From: Desmodesmus armatus
Lineage: Eukaryota; Chlorophyta; Chlorophyceae; Sphaeropleales; Scenedesmaceae
Assembly (NCBI GenBank): GCA_007449985.2
Contig: VIIQ02000593.1
Location: 620,001-684,000, forward strand
Direction: 5' to 3'
DNA length: 64,000 nucleotides
Shown here: positions 24,366 to 36,245 of the stretch, piece after piece
Layout: the number at the start of each line of letters is the position of its first letter
Position numbering within the stretch: position 1 is the stretch's first letter
Program-made: the position numbers and the translations under genes
Notes under the pieces: model-generated
Told to the model about the DNA's origin: nothing
What the model saw: only the letters and a program-made list of their open reading frames with translations
The model's database searches: none

Positions 24366-25097
24366 AGTTTGTGGGGTTTGCGGCCTGTGATGGGCTGTGT
24401 TGGTTGCTGGGAAGGCACGGCATGCCATGGGGTGTCCCTATTGTATACTGTCATTCACTGGCAACAGTTGGTACTCAGTCACAATGGCAAGGTCACTGTA
24501 CAGCTACAGTTTGGGTGAAATTTCTGAGCACATGCTTCCTGTGCATTGCTGTCCGTTCTGTCAATGGCTGCCTCGCCTATGATCAGTCACCTGTGTACTG
24601 TCAACCAGCCCTTCAACAGCCACACCAGCAGCGTGTGCACCAGCAGTTGTGGCATCGACAGTCAATGACTGCCTGGTCTATCAGGCCATTGAACAGCATG
24701 CTCAACATGCCACAGCAAACGCATGTCGACACTTACAGCACAAGTCCTGGCAGGGGGCTTGAGGGCTGCAATGTCCAAAGGTGACCCACCCCACGGGGTT
24801 TGGCATGTAAATGATATCTCAAGGTGTGTAGATGTTTTTAAAATGGGAAAATGGCCTGGAGAGGAAGCTCCTGTGTCAGAAAACCTGGCAGTCAAGTTCA
24901 AAAATAAACCTGCTCCTCTGAGTGGAACCAGCAAGATGACCACTTTCAACACAGCTGCAAAACGTCAGTCGTCGATATCATCACCTTCAGCATCGAGTGA
25001 TCTTGACTGTTTGATCTTCAGATCACAGATCGTGTTTGTGTGGTCCTTTGACCTATCTGCAGTGGAAGCATAGCCTCAACCTCTTGGTTGTTTTCAA

Positions 25098-26042
25098 ATG
25101 CATATGCGTCTGCAGGCTTCGTGTGGCAGGCACTGCCTGGGGCCCAGCTTCAAGGCCAGAACAGCTGTTGTGATTCAAGCTAGCGGCCAGCCCCGCAGAG
25201 TACCAAAGCGGAAGGAAAGCCGCCCACGTCAGGGCACAGAACCTGGACCTTCCCCTTCCAGCCTAGAGGTCGGGCCTAGCCATGGCTCGGTGTTTGAAGT
25301 TGGCAGTGTAGTGACAGGGCAGGTGCTGTGGACCATCGGTGCTGGTGCCAAGGTGCAGCTGGCCCTCCCAGACCAGCCAGACAGCATAGTACCAATGCTG
25401 GCATGGCTACCCACCCGCCAGATCTCCCTAGTGGAGGTCTCATCAGCGCAGGATGTGTTTGATGCTGGGGATGAGGTGACTGCAGTCATTCTGTCTGTCA
25501 AGCAAGCTGAGGTGGACTCGCAGCCGAATGTTGTTCTAGGCACTAGGCAGCTGGAGGCACAGCCTGGTGACATGCTGACCGACAGGGCAGCAGTCGCGGC
25601 AGGGGCAGAGGAGCGGGCAGCACAGTGGCTACAACAGAGGGCTGTTCACATGCAGGAGCAGCAGCAGAAGACTGCTGTACTGAGCAGGCTGCAACGGGGC
25701 GAGGTGGTCACAGGCGTTGTCGATCGGATCGAACAGTATGGTGCTTTTGTGCGATTGGAGGAGGGAGTTACAGGCTTGATACACATCAGCCAGATCTCAC
25801 ATGATCGAGTGGCAGCTGTGGACAAGGTTTTTAACATAGGTGACTCTGTGGCGGCCATGGTGATGAGTGTGGATGAGGGCAGGGGCAGGTTGACATTGAG
25901 CACAAGGAAGCTTGAGAAGACACCTGGCGACATGCTGAGAGACCCTGCCCTTGTCTATGAAACCGCTGAGGAGGTTGCAGCTGCATACAGGACCAGGCTC
26001 CAGAGTGCCGCAGAGAACGCAGATGAAATTGTTTTTGGTTGA
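25098..26042 (+). CDS. S1 RNA-binding domain protein, plastid ribosomal S1-like (copy 2)
   Basis: Single-exon gene of 314 residues, the tandem duplicate of 22558-23481. It has the same basic transit-like leader and two S1 folds. The second fold keeps the canonical RNA-binding surface (YGAFVRLEEGVTGLIHISQI, then SHDRV), so this copy looks like the functional ancestor-like one. The tail with DPALVYETAEEVAAAYR is the typical plastid S1 ending. A likely role is a plastid 30S-associated mRNA-binding protein or a related plastid RNA-binding factor. It is shorter than standard S1, so a specialised S1-like factor is possible. TGTAA follows 242 bases after the stop. Confidence 0.82.
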   Translation: MHMRLQASCGRHCLGPSFKARTAVVIQASGQPRRVPKRKESRPRQGTEPGPSPSSLEVGPSHGSVFEVGSVVTGQVLWTIGAGAKVQLALPDQPDSIVPMLAWLPTRQISLVEVSSAQDVFDAGDEVTAVILSVKQAEVDSQPNVVLGTRQLEAQPGDMLTDRAAVAAGAEERAAQWLQQRAVHMQEQQQKTAVLSRLQRGEVVTGVVDRIEQYGAFVRLEEGVTGLIHISQISHDRVAAVDKVFNIGDSVAAMVMSVDEGRGRLTLSTRKLEKTPGDMLRDPALVYETAEEVAAAYRTRLQSAAENADEIVFG

Positions 26043-26283
26043 GGATCTGCTGCACGTGTCGTGTGGCTGGCATGTATTGCTGATGAGTACATAAGTGTAT
26101 GGCGTATGTTCATTATGAATAAGGGCCCAGTCACCCGAGCTAGTCCCTTGGGGTCCAAGCATATGCAGCCTGACTGCCCATTCCTTGTGGTGTTGTGTCG
26201 GCTTGGGTGTCTGTTTTTGTTGGGCAGTGTTTGAGCCTCTGGCGAGCTGAGCAGTGACTGAGCCTCTTATGACTGTACTATTT

Positions 26284-26288
26284 TGTAA
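26284..26288 (+). terminator. TGTAA polyadenylation signal of S1 copy 2
   Basis: The motif is at the duplicated position relative to the signal at 23750, downstream of the second S1 stop codon. Confidence 0.6.
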
Positions 26289-26540
26289 TGCACTGTACTG
26301 CTCTGTAGTGAACTGTGTTGTACTGTATTGCCAGTACCCAGCAGTGCTGGTTGTGTTTTGCGGTGCTACCGCTGCAAGCAACGTAGTATGCATATGCGTC
26401 ACAGTGGCGGGCACGTGGGCGCAGATGTTGGCATACAGGTGGCGCTGCAGACCACACATACTACTGCAAGTTAGTACTGGGGCGGGACAGGGCCCCGGGC
26501 GGCATAGGCACTAGGAGGTGGCTCATGAATGTTGTCACTG

Positions 26541-27564
26541 CATGCTGATGACTCATGGCTGTTGTGTCTGCATGGCAGTTTGGTGCCGTCCTCACTGAGG
26601 CCTGACAGGGCCACATCAGGCTGGTTTCAATTGCCTAAGCAACAGAGATCAGTGCCGATTGCACGGATGGGTCTGATTTTTCTAGGTGTTGATATCCAGA
26701 GTGTATGTATCAGTTAGTATGTCAGTTTGGCACAGCTGTGCTGTACTCAGCATATGCCCCTGCCTGATGTCGGTTTGTATCAGCCGGTCAACGGTCACAA
26801 ACTTTGTTGAACTGAGTTTGATTTTGACCCATTTGTTGAGCTTGCGTCTGCACAGGCCTGAGATTTTGAGGTTGCCCTGTTGCAAGGCGTCCAGCCTCAC
26901 TTTGTATTCCAAAAAAGAATGGGAAAGATTGATCTGCAGTTACAACTCCAAGGTATCCTGTACAGCTACACCTTGGTGCAATGCATCAGCACATGCCGCC
27001 TGTACATGGGGCCGTTTGCGGCCTCCTCTATTACCACCTGTGCACAGTCTTCCCTCCTCCCAACAAGCACACCAGCACTATGTGCACCAGGCAGTTGTGG
27101 CATCAACAGTTGATACCCAACGTACTAAAGTCATCAAACAGCATGCATTACAAACGTGTTGACGTCCACAATGACATGCAGACACAGACTGTGTGACACA
27201 GTCTGCCAGTGTAACATCTGCGTCTCAAACACCCCGATGACCACACACAGGCCCCTGCTGGACCCTTGGCAATACTGCTAGCATCATCGGTCAGCAGAGA
27301 ACAGCACACCATGCGCCACTAGTGACCCACACACAACACCATCTCCACTGTTGAACCCCAAGTCCCTGCAAAGCCCCCAAACATCATGCGCAGCTCACAC
27401 GCCAGTACTGCAGTGCACAACTGTGCAAACTTATCACTGCTGCAGCAGCGGCAGCACATGGTGTGCCAACACCCTCACGCAATTTCCCATGAGAGGGCCG
27501 TAATACACACTGTCACAAGTAGTCAAGTGCATGTTGTGGACCCCGCGCCGCACCGTGCAGCAGC
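26541..27564. other. Spacer with a third degenerate duplication remnant
   Basis: Convergent spacer between S1 copy 2 and the 3' end of the minus-strand PH-like gene. Around 26930-27170 it keeps a block related to 21830-22110 and 24485-24730 (CTGTACAGCTACA, then a run with CACACCAGCA and GTTGTGGCATC), so a third duplication unit once existed or a partial copy was made. The remainder shows nothing I can assign. Confidence 0.6.
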
Positions 27565-30500
27565 CTAGCTGCTGCTGCCGCTGCCCCTTCCAGGGCGCAG
27601 CAGTGCTCCCACCCTGCCTGCTGCCACGTTTGCCACAAAGTCTCCTGGCTGCAGTGCACCCCGCTGAACCTCACCCACCAGGGACTGAATGGAGTGCGGG
27701 CGGCAGCCTGCGCAACAGACAGCCACCACCAAGACAGCAGCAGGCAGAAAAAACAGCCAATGGTCAGACGCACCTGCCTTGAGCAGCCGCTTTGACACAC
27801 ACACACACATGCATATGAGCAGTGCTACTATTTCAAAAGCAGCCTAATGGACTGACAGCGTCATCAAAGCATGCCGAGATGCCAGCTGCCTTGCTCACAA
27901 GTGGAGACTGCATGAGCAGCAATGGCGCTGCATCCATGCATGGCTGTGCGTCATGCAGCTGCTAAAACCGCCCAATCTGCATCATTGCCTTGCCCTTCTG
28001 TCAACCCACGAAACCCGAAAAACATCCTCACCGTCAGCATCACTAGCAGCCAGCAGATCCTCCCCATCCAATGTCAGCACAGCCGACCGCACAGCGGCGG
28101 CAGCAGCAGATGCAGCCGCTGCAGCCGCCTGGCAGATTGTCTCAGCAGCAGCTGGTGACAGGTACACTGACGAGCAGCGACGGCTACTGCTGCTGCTGGC
28201 ACCATTGCTGCCAGCCGCCAGAGGTGCTGCTGCTGCTGCCGTTGCCGGTGCTGCATTGGCGCTAGCTTCCAACTGAAACAGGGGGTTGTCAACTGTGAAG
28301 CTGCATCTGCCTTTCAGCCTGTGGCCACCTAGTGGCCTCAAACCCACACCCAGCAGCTGCTGCTGCTGCTGCTGCTGTTGCTGCTTGCTGTCACAGATAC
28401 CGGACCCCTTCACACCCCCAGCAGCTGTCCCATCAGCATCACAGGTGTCAATTCCCTTAGGCGCACTGAGAGTGACATAGGAGGCATGCCCACAAACTGC
28501 ACAGGACAGTCAGCAGGGCTAGTCCCTGCATCAACAGCAAGGCTGCTGGTGCTGCTGCTAGTGCTGCTGCGATACAGACCACGCTGCGGGACAGTACTGC
28601 TACCGCCTTCTTGCTGGCTAGCAGCAGCAGCAGCGGCAGCACTTATCGCACCACCAGAGGCATCTGCCCTGGGGCTCTTATGGTGCCTGTGACCACCTGT
28701 GCGCCCTGCTTGCATGCCGGCCTGCTGGTAGCTACAGCAGCAGCTACAGCCACCATGGCAGCACTGCTGCTGCTGCTGCTGCTCCTGTTGCATGAGCAGG
28801 TTGCTTGCCGCCTCCTGCAGCAGCAGCGCTATGCTGCTGGCGGACAATTTACTGGCGGCGGCTGCGGCAGCAGTGGCAGCAGCGACGGCTGTAGCGGTTT
28901 GCGCGCCGGACGCGCTGGCTGCTGATGCTAGCAGCTGCAGCAGCTGCGGCGGCAAGTTCTGCTGCTGCTGCTGCTGCCTGAGCTGCTGCTGGCGCTGCAG
29001 TAGCATCTGCTGAAGGTGCGAGGGGTTACTGCTGCCATTGCTGCCACTGCTGCCAGCCGCCGCTGCTGCCAGAGCTTCACTAGCGGCCTTGAAGCCTCCG
29101 GCAAAGGCGGCCCAGTTGCCGGCCGGCCCCTCTGCTGCTGCTGCTGCTGCTGCTGATAGTGGCATGAGCTTTGCAGCAGCTGAACCCAACATGCCGCCTC
29201 CTTCACCCTGACTAAACCCTAGCGAACCAGCAGGGTTCAGTGCCAAGCTGGCCCTGGGGTTTAGCCCGAACCCTGAACCCTCGTCGAGTGTTGGTGGTTG
29301 GGCCAGTAGCTGTATAAGTTGGTCGAGCTGCTGCTGCTGTTTGAGTACCGTCTCTTGCAGCTGCTCCTGCTGCTGTGCAGCCAGTGCCTGCTGCTGTGCC
29401 TGTTGGTCTGCAGCTTCCTGCTGCCGCTGCTTGCGCTGCTGCACCAGCTGTGTCGTGCGGATGCTGCTGGTGAGGGAGGTCAGGTCGGGGGCGGTCCAGG
29501 CTTTGGTCTGTTTGCGTCTGGGACCGGATGGGATCGCCTGGGTCAAGGGAGAGGGGCAGGCAGTGGAATGCGACAGGGGCAGGTGCAGACAAACATGGGT
29601 CATGTGGTTGTGTGAGTAGACACAGGAAGTGCATCCAGTTAATGCATCAACCATCCAAGGATGTGACAGTCCAAGTTGCGGGTGCTGTTGGTGAGGGGGG
29701 TCAGGTCGGGGTGGCCCAGGCTTTGGTCTGCTTGCGCCTGGGACCGGATGGGATGGCCTGGGGTTTGGGGATGGCGAATTGGGGGTGGCAGATGGTCAGG
29801 GCAGATGAACATGCGTCATTCAAGGGTGTGAGTGTAGATGCTACTGGTCAGGGAGCGAGGCTAGGAGCAGTCCAAGCTTTGGCCTGCAGGGGAAAAACTG
29901 TTTTGACTTGGGGTGTGAAACACAGAACTGAGGGAATGGCCACAGTGGCAGGCGTGAGCACGAGTGGAGTGGCATGTGAGTATACAGAGCTGACCTCTCC
30001 AACCCAAGGCCGGAAGTCTGTTTCTGTGTCAGGGACAACATGCGGAAACACGATATGTACGTCTAATTACTACTTGATAACTAACCAACTAACCCACCCC
30101 CTGCTCTGCATCCTCTCTTCTGCCCTCACCGTTCTGGCCTCCTTTGGTAGCTGCCTGTAGACCCCAAACGCCCACCGCAGCAGTGCCAGGCACCGCTGAT
30201 GGGGTGTCAGCTGCACCTGAGCTGCCAACTGAGCCGCTAAACCCTGAGCCTCAGCACAGTTCACAACCACCCTCATCACCGAGGGAATGATGTACTCCGC
30301 TGACACAACCCCACCCCTGCTGCCGCCTTGAGTGCTGCTTGCGCTGCTGCTGCTGCTGCTGCCGGGGCGAGGGCCGGCTGTACTGCCGTATGGCGGGAAG
30401 GCTGTACCGCCTTGTGTGGGTAATGTACCTCCTGCTGTGAAAGAGGACCTTGGGAAGAAGCCCTGGGATAGTTCTGCAGCTGTCGGTGCTGCTACTGCTT

Positions 30501-33500
30501 GTACTGCTGCTGGGAGTGCTGCCTGTAGCATCGCTGCAGCATTGGCAGCAGCCACTCTGCTCTGTCCCTTACCACCCCAATTGCCACCCTGCATCCCACT
30601 GTAGTCTCCAACATACTGGCCGTTACTGCCGCTGCCGTCAGCAGCAGCAGCAGCAGCAGCAGCCTCGGCAGGGCCGAAGCTGTGTGTGCTGCGGCGTGCT
30701 GTGTTGCTGTACAGTCCTGCTAGAGACTTCCGCCCCCATCCTTCTGTACTGTCAGGCCTAGATCCAGGCATGTTGAGACCTGAGGCATCGCCCCAAGCAG
30801 CGTTAGAAGCACCTCCTCCCGACCCCGAGCCATAATTGATAGTAGCACCAGAGCTGCCCCAGCTATTGCCTGTGCCGGCTGCTGCTGCTGCTGCTGTGTT
30901 GTTGTTGGCGCCATAGGGGTGAGAGAGGAAAGGGACACCAGAGGAAGCAGCTGTGGGTGGTGTGTTGGGCCCTGTAGGGGCCATTGGGGAGCCCAAGAAC
31001 CCATTCTGCTGCTGCTGCTGGACGGTGTCTGCAAACATGACGTGCTGCTGCTGCTGGCGGGTCTGTTGCTGCTGCTGCTGCTGTTGCTGGTTTTGCTGCT
31101 GGTGTGTGATCAGGCGAGCAGCAACAGCCTCTGTCACTGCTGACAGATCAATTTGGTTTTTGGGGTTGAGGAAGCCCCCTGTCGAAGCAAAGCTGTGATG
31201 CATCTGCTGCTGCTGCTGCTGGCCTGTTGCAGCAGCTGCAGCTGCAGCAGCAGCCATGGCAAGCACACCCGAAGCATCGTCCTGGAAGGAACCTGCATCC
31301 TGCTGCTGCTGAGCTACCGCTGCTGCAGCAGCGGCAGCAGCTGCTGCAACCACCTGCTGTTGCTGCTGCTGCTGCTGGTGCAGCGCAGCACGTTTGTTGA
31401 AGGCAGCAGCAGCTGCTGCAGCTATGGCTGCAGGGCCCATGCTGCGCTTTGCTGGCTGCACCCCTGCCTGCTGCTGCTGCTGCTGTGGTGCTGGCCTTAG
31501 CTTTGATAGCCTCAAGGGAGGTGCCGGTGGCGGCGGTGCAAACTGACGCCTCTGCTGCTGCTGCTGCTGCTGCTGCTGCATGGCATCTTCCTCTGCCTCT
31601 GCCCCCAACCCCTCAAACTGCTGCTGGTCCTGCAGCATCAGCATCTGCTGCTCTTCATCCTCCTCCTGCTGCTGCTGCTCTTGCTCCCATTGCTGCTCTT
31701 CCTCCCCTGCTGTTGTATCACCCCCTGTGGTGTAACCCCCCTCGGCCCCAGAGGCAACCCCGTGAGAAGGGCCGCTGCTGGTGCCCTCCACTCCATCAGA
31801 CTCCCCGGCTTCGTAGATTGTGTCTAACACGCTACCGGCAAGGCTGTTGGGTGAGGTGTTGTTAGCGTTAGGGTCCATATAGGGGGCTGGGGGAGGGGGA
31901 GGCAGGTAGCCGCCGCTGCCACTGCGGCTTCGGCTGCTGCCATTGCTGCCGCCGCTGCTGCTCCTGAAGACCTGGTGACCGGGGGGAGCTGCTGCTGCTG
32001 TGGGCGGTGACCCCCGCTGCTGCTGCATACGGCCAGCAGCAGCAGCAGCAGCACCAGCAGCACCAGCAGCGCTGTTGTTGCTACTGCCGCTCCAGCTTCG
32101 TGCTACAGCCCTGCTGCCACCCCGGCCAGCACCAGGCATGCTGTTGCTGTTGCTGTTGGTGCCTCCACCCAGGCTCCCTGGGGAGCTTCTGCTGTTAGAA
32201 CCCCCTGCAAAGCTTCCAGCACCCCGAACTCCCTGGGGACTACCACCTGCTGCATGGGGTACCCCCTGTGCCGACCCTGGTCTCCTCTGCTGCTGCTGCT
32301 GCATGGGGTACCCCCTGGGGTTTGGTGCGGCAGAGGGACCCCCTCCGGGACCCCTGGTGACTCCCTGTGGTGACCCCCTCGGGTGTGAGGTAGGACCCCC
32401 CTGGCCTTGTTGACGGTGTGGGGGGTTGGAGTGGTGGCCGTGGGTGTTGTGTGGGTGTGGGGCGGCGTGTGCGTGCATGTGCTCTGTGTGGTGGTCGTTT
32501 GGTTCGTCGGGTTCCTCCCAGTCGACTGGCTCTGTGAAGTGAGTGGGGCCGCGGGACTGCCTGCTGCGCCCTGCAGGGCGGGTACCTGGGGGCACATGGC
32601 AGCAGTGACGGTAGAGAATGTTACAAGACAGTGCAGTACAGTGCAGTACAAGGTATGAGCACAGAGTCCCATCCTTGGCACTAGCCGGTGTGCCGGGGGC
32701 TCGATACACAGCAAACACACAGTTATGCTGCCACTGACTACAGGCAAGACACACATGAAGTCAGCGCAGGTGTGTACAGTACAGAAGCTGTACTTGGGAG
32801 CCATGCTAGTGAACAGGGGGTGGAAGGGTGATGGCACAGGTAGCAATGGCGCCAACCGTCACTCCTCTCATTGTGACAGGACGTTGGATATCCACCATGC
32901 CTTACCACCGCAGACATGCCTTACCACCGAAGACTTATAAATGCTAGATCACAGTGACACCAAGGTAAGATGTGCAGAGGAGACTCTCCAGCACAGCATA
33001 TATGCTATATAGCACAGCATAGCACAGCACGCACGGCATCACACATCCGCCCCCCACCTGACAGGCTCAGCAGCTCCCCTTCCTCTGTGTAGTCCTGCTG
33101 CTGTTGGTCCTGCTCCTCCTGCTGCTGCCAGTCCCCCTCATACAGCTCTGTCCCATCATCACCATCACCCAACAGGCTACCACCAGCAGCGTTGCTGTCC
33201 TGCTGGTTGGTGGATGGCTCGGCAGCATCAAACCAAGCAAGGATAGGCACCCTGCGGCAAGGAGAGGCACATGTGATAAATACCTACACATCCAGGTGAC
33301 TCGGCAGGAAGTAAGTGTGCACATACATGCTGACCATTCCACACCAACATGTCCATGCAAGCATGTGAAAGCCGGCATGCCGCAAAACTATGCATGCTTG
33401 CAAGGCACGCACTGTCAGCGAGTCTCTTATATAGGTAGCACACTTTTGGGTACACATACATCAAACTGCATAAATACGCTGTGTTGAATCAGCCTAAGAT

Positions 33501-36245
33501 GACATAAAATAAGGGCACATGGCCAGCATTTTTGCTTAGAGGCCCTTACTTGCTGGTTGCCGCGCGCGCGATGTCCACAAACCACTCCTGGGAGCTGTCT
33601 TTGTCAGTCCCTTGGAACACATACTCCTTGCCACACACCTGGCAAACCAAACAAGCGAGGCAATGGCGGCATCAGTCAGGGGCAGCAGGAGGTCTGACAT
33701 AAACAGGCAAATAGCTCAGGGAAGGGTGCAAGGCCTGACTGTTTGCATGAAGTACACACACAAAGCCCTTGCGCACATGCCACTGTGATATGCCCCCCTG
33801 TGATGGGGATTACACCAAGGTTATATACCAGGTGTGCTGTGCAGTGCTGTGCTGTGTAACAGTGCATCTGATGGCATGTGACGTCATGCCACAGCCTGTG
33901 CAGGGCATGAAAGCAGCCCAATGCCCCAGCGCACACTGTATCATCACTCACATCCAGGTGTATGGTGCCCTTTGCATCATCGTAGCGGGGTGACACCTCC
34001 TGTAGGCTGATGGCATTGCTGGGGAACACTGACACCTTGCTGGCCAGCACAAACAGCTTGCGGGGGGTCAAGATCTGACAGTTGGCAGCACCACCAAGCA
34101 GAGCAGATCGGCAGGCAGGCAGGCAGTGGGTGGTCAAGCAGTGCAAAATTTGGCAACAGCAGCAGCCCTTCGTGTCGGAATCGCTGGCTGCATGCACGGC
34201 TACACACAATGGAGGAGTTGATGCCACACACCAACACAGTTCCAGTGCCCTGTGAGCACGTGCGTTCACAGCATGGTGTTGCAGTGGCACAACAAACCCA
34301 CAGCCCAATGTTGTGAAAGCCAGAGCTATGACAGGAGCCAAGTCTTGCTGCAAGACTAGAGTTTACTCTCCTTGTGAAGCAACAGTGCTGGCAGCTGGCA
34401 CACACACAGTAAGCCTCACCGCGTATCTGTCCCCGAAGAGGGCCCCAGCCTTGCCACGCTTCAGGAGCTGCCCCTTCCTCAGCACTGAGCGCTGAAACCT
34501 GCAGCAGCAACACAGCAGTGATGCTCAGTTTTTGTGGCTTCCCACTGCATGCATGAGCCTTGGCTCCGCCTCGGGAGCACGGCAGGTGCCAGAGGGTGTG
34601 CTGTCTCCCCTGCACCTGGGGCATGGGTTGTGGGTGAGTGATAGTCACTGTCAGACATCTTGCTGTCTACAGCAACAGCACGGCAGCGTTGCTGCTGTCA
34701 AGCTGCTCAGGCCACACATGACAATGTTCAGCAACATCAGTCCAGAACAACTGCAGGTGCTTTCAGTTCGTTGAAACATCAGCCGCAGGACAGCATGCCA
34801 TGCCATGACATGCCATGTCATGTGACGTTTGTAGCATACCTTTCCAAGTCCAGGCTCTTTGCAGCCAGGTCTGCACAGGCGGTCCTGAACACCAGGTTGT
34901 CCTCAACACTCTGGAACACAATGAAGAACCTGCACGGACACAATAAAGCACAGTACACGGGCGCCATTTGAGCTGGTCTGCCGGTTCAACACATCGCCGG
35001 CCATCATCGCACACATCTCATGCCTGGCTAATGGGCAAGACTGGCCACAGTATAGTACAGTACAGTATTGTGCTGGCAAGGCAGGACCAAAACCACAGGG
35101 TACAATGTAGCCTGCTGCTGTGTGCAATCATGTAGGAGAAGCTGTCTCTGCAACGGCAGCTTTTTCACCATAAATGCACACAGCAGCGGGCTGCATTGTA
35201 CCCTGTGGTTTTGGTCCTCATAAAATGATGTACAGCTGTGGTGCTGCGCATGTACAGAGACAAGCCCACCAGCACTAGGCAGATGGGTGGCTGGGTCAGT
35301 GTGACTGCCTTGGGGCCTCTCCCCAAACCATCTCCTTTTCTCGAGCCCATACCTGCGCTCATCCCTGCAGCTGATGAGGATGCTTCGTGGCTCCGCATCA
35401 TCAAACACAATCTGGTTGATGGAGTCGAAGCGCAGGAACACCACCACACTGCCCTTCTGGACCTGTGGCAGTAGCAACACAGCACCATCGCAGCAGCAGC
35501 AGCGACATAGCTTGTTCAACCAGTCTAGCATGGAACAACACAGGGGAACTGCGTCCAGCAGGACAACAACACCAGTACCATGCTGACTACGTGTCCAAGG
35601 GGGCAAGTGCCTGAGTTTGAGCTCCATGTCTCAAGGCTGGGTGGCAAGCACATAGAGCACAAGAGCTTTGCTGCATGCGTGTATTGTACCCACCAGCTTG
35701 AGTGCTGCTGCTGCCACATCCAAGTGCAGGATGCGTTGATCCACCCGGGTGTTCTTCCTGTCACCCACAAGTTGCACCTCCACACTGCAGCAGCAAAGGG
35801 CACAAGGCAGCAGCACAGAGAACTGCCAGTCAGGTGGACCGACAGCAGCTATGGGTGCTGTGTGTTGAGGGGTGCACAGGGAGCAGCAGCCACCACCACC
35901 CCAATGTCAGCCCCACTAGCAGGCAGCACTCCTTGGGGTGTGTCCTGTGACACCGCCTCAGGTCACGGCAGGAGTGCTGACAGCTTGCAGATACAGTGAT
36001 GGCAGCAATCGCATGTTAGTAGTGCTCAGTTACTAGGCTCCAGTGACTAGGCTTCACTGAGGGTGCTGTCCTGGGGGTGAGCGTGCTACACAGATCGACC
36101 AGTCCAGATTCAGCAGCCCCCAGCGCTGGCGTCTCTCCCTCACTGCTATCAAGCACTGTAGTGTGCAGCCTCAAATACAGTGTACACACAACACTCACCC
36201 AAATGTAAAGAAGTAGTGGGCTGTCAAGCCCTTGCTGGGAGCCAT
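27565..36245 (-). CDS. Large Q-rich protein with two N-terminal PH-like modules, function unknown
   Basis: Minus-strand exons with agreeing phases: 36245-36199, 35784-35694, 35462-35353, 34929-34840, 34498-34420, 34074-33952, 33638-33550, 33251-33058, 32585-30130, 29537-about 28690, 28496-28032 and 27707-27565. The start MAPSKGLTAHYFF lies at 36245. Residues of about 1-110 form a compact beta-rich module (TRVDQRILHLDV, then ISCRDERRFFIVF). The next 110 or so read as a pleckstrin-homology fold: GQLLKRGKAG, FGDRYAILT, KLFVLAS, YVFQGTD, and the helix with its usual Trp in SSQEWFVDIARA. The remaining 1,300 or so residues are disordered, rich in Q, G, S, A and P, with islands such as THFTEPVDWEEPDEP, LTPHQRCLALLRWAFG and KQTKAWTAPDLTSL. 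The C terminus has QSLVGEVQRGALQPGDFVA. A PH fold suggests membrane or protein docking; the role is unknown. The 28.5-28.7 kb junction (donor possibly near 28690) is inferred from a frame change. Confidence 0.6.
29680..29757 (-). pseudogene. Decayed exon copy inside an intron of the PH-like gene
   Basis: It matches the start of the exon at 29537 (AIPSGPRRKQTKAW), including a CAG acceptor just upstream. A one-base deletion then turns the frame into TGA shortly after KAW. It lies in the intron 29538-30129. Confidence 0.75.
29838..29889 (-). pseudogene. Second decayed exon copy inside the same intron
   Basis: A shorter and more diverged copy (AKAWTAPSLAP then stop), again directly after a CTGCAG acceptor. 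With 29680-29757 it makes a row of three related exon starts, of which only the 29537 copy is open. Confidence 0.6.
35084..35217. repeat. Long inverted repeat (43-base arms) in a PH-like gene intron
   Basis: Arms 35084-35126 and 35175-35217 are complementary at 41 of 43 positions, with a 48-base loop that itself holds a short AAGCTG/CAGCTT stem. It sits in the intron between exons 35353 and 34929. Confidence 0.85.

Larger units (their letters stand above)
21370..26540 (+). repeat. Tandem segmental duplication (two units of about 2.5-2.7 kb)
   Basis: Unit 1 (about 21370-24030) and unit 2 (about 24031-26540) align through their length. Both hold the end of the kelch-gene last exon, a shared spacer, the S1 gene, and a shared 3' flank with TGTAA, a TACTGTACTGT-like stretch and a block rich in GTGGCGGGCA. 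Matching landmarks are the S1 starts (22558 and 25098), the motif CAAGTTGACTTGGAGGG (21423 and 24101) and the poly(A) signals (23750 and 26284). Spacer identity is lower than S1 coding identity, so the event is not recent or the S1 genes are conserved by selection. Confidence 0.85.

Noticed and set aside
26682..26912. 76-codon minus-strand frame with a Lys-rich, ordinary-looking composition
   Set aside because: It falls in the spacer between duplication remnants, lacks a recognisable family and has no supporting neighbours.
28410..32754. Plus-strand Leu/Ala/Cys-rich frames opposite the PH-like gene
   Set aside because: They arise from CTG/TGC reading of CAG runs on the opposite strand and have no domains.
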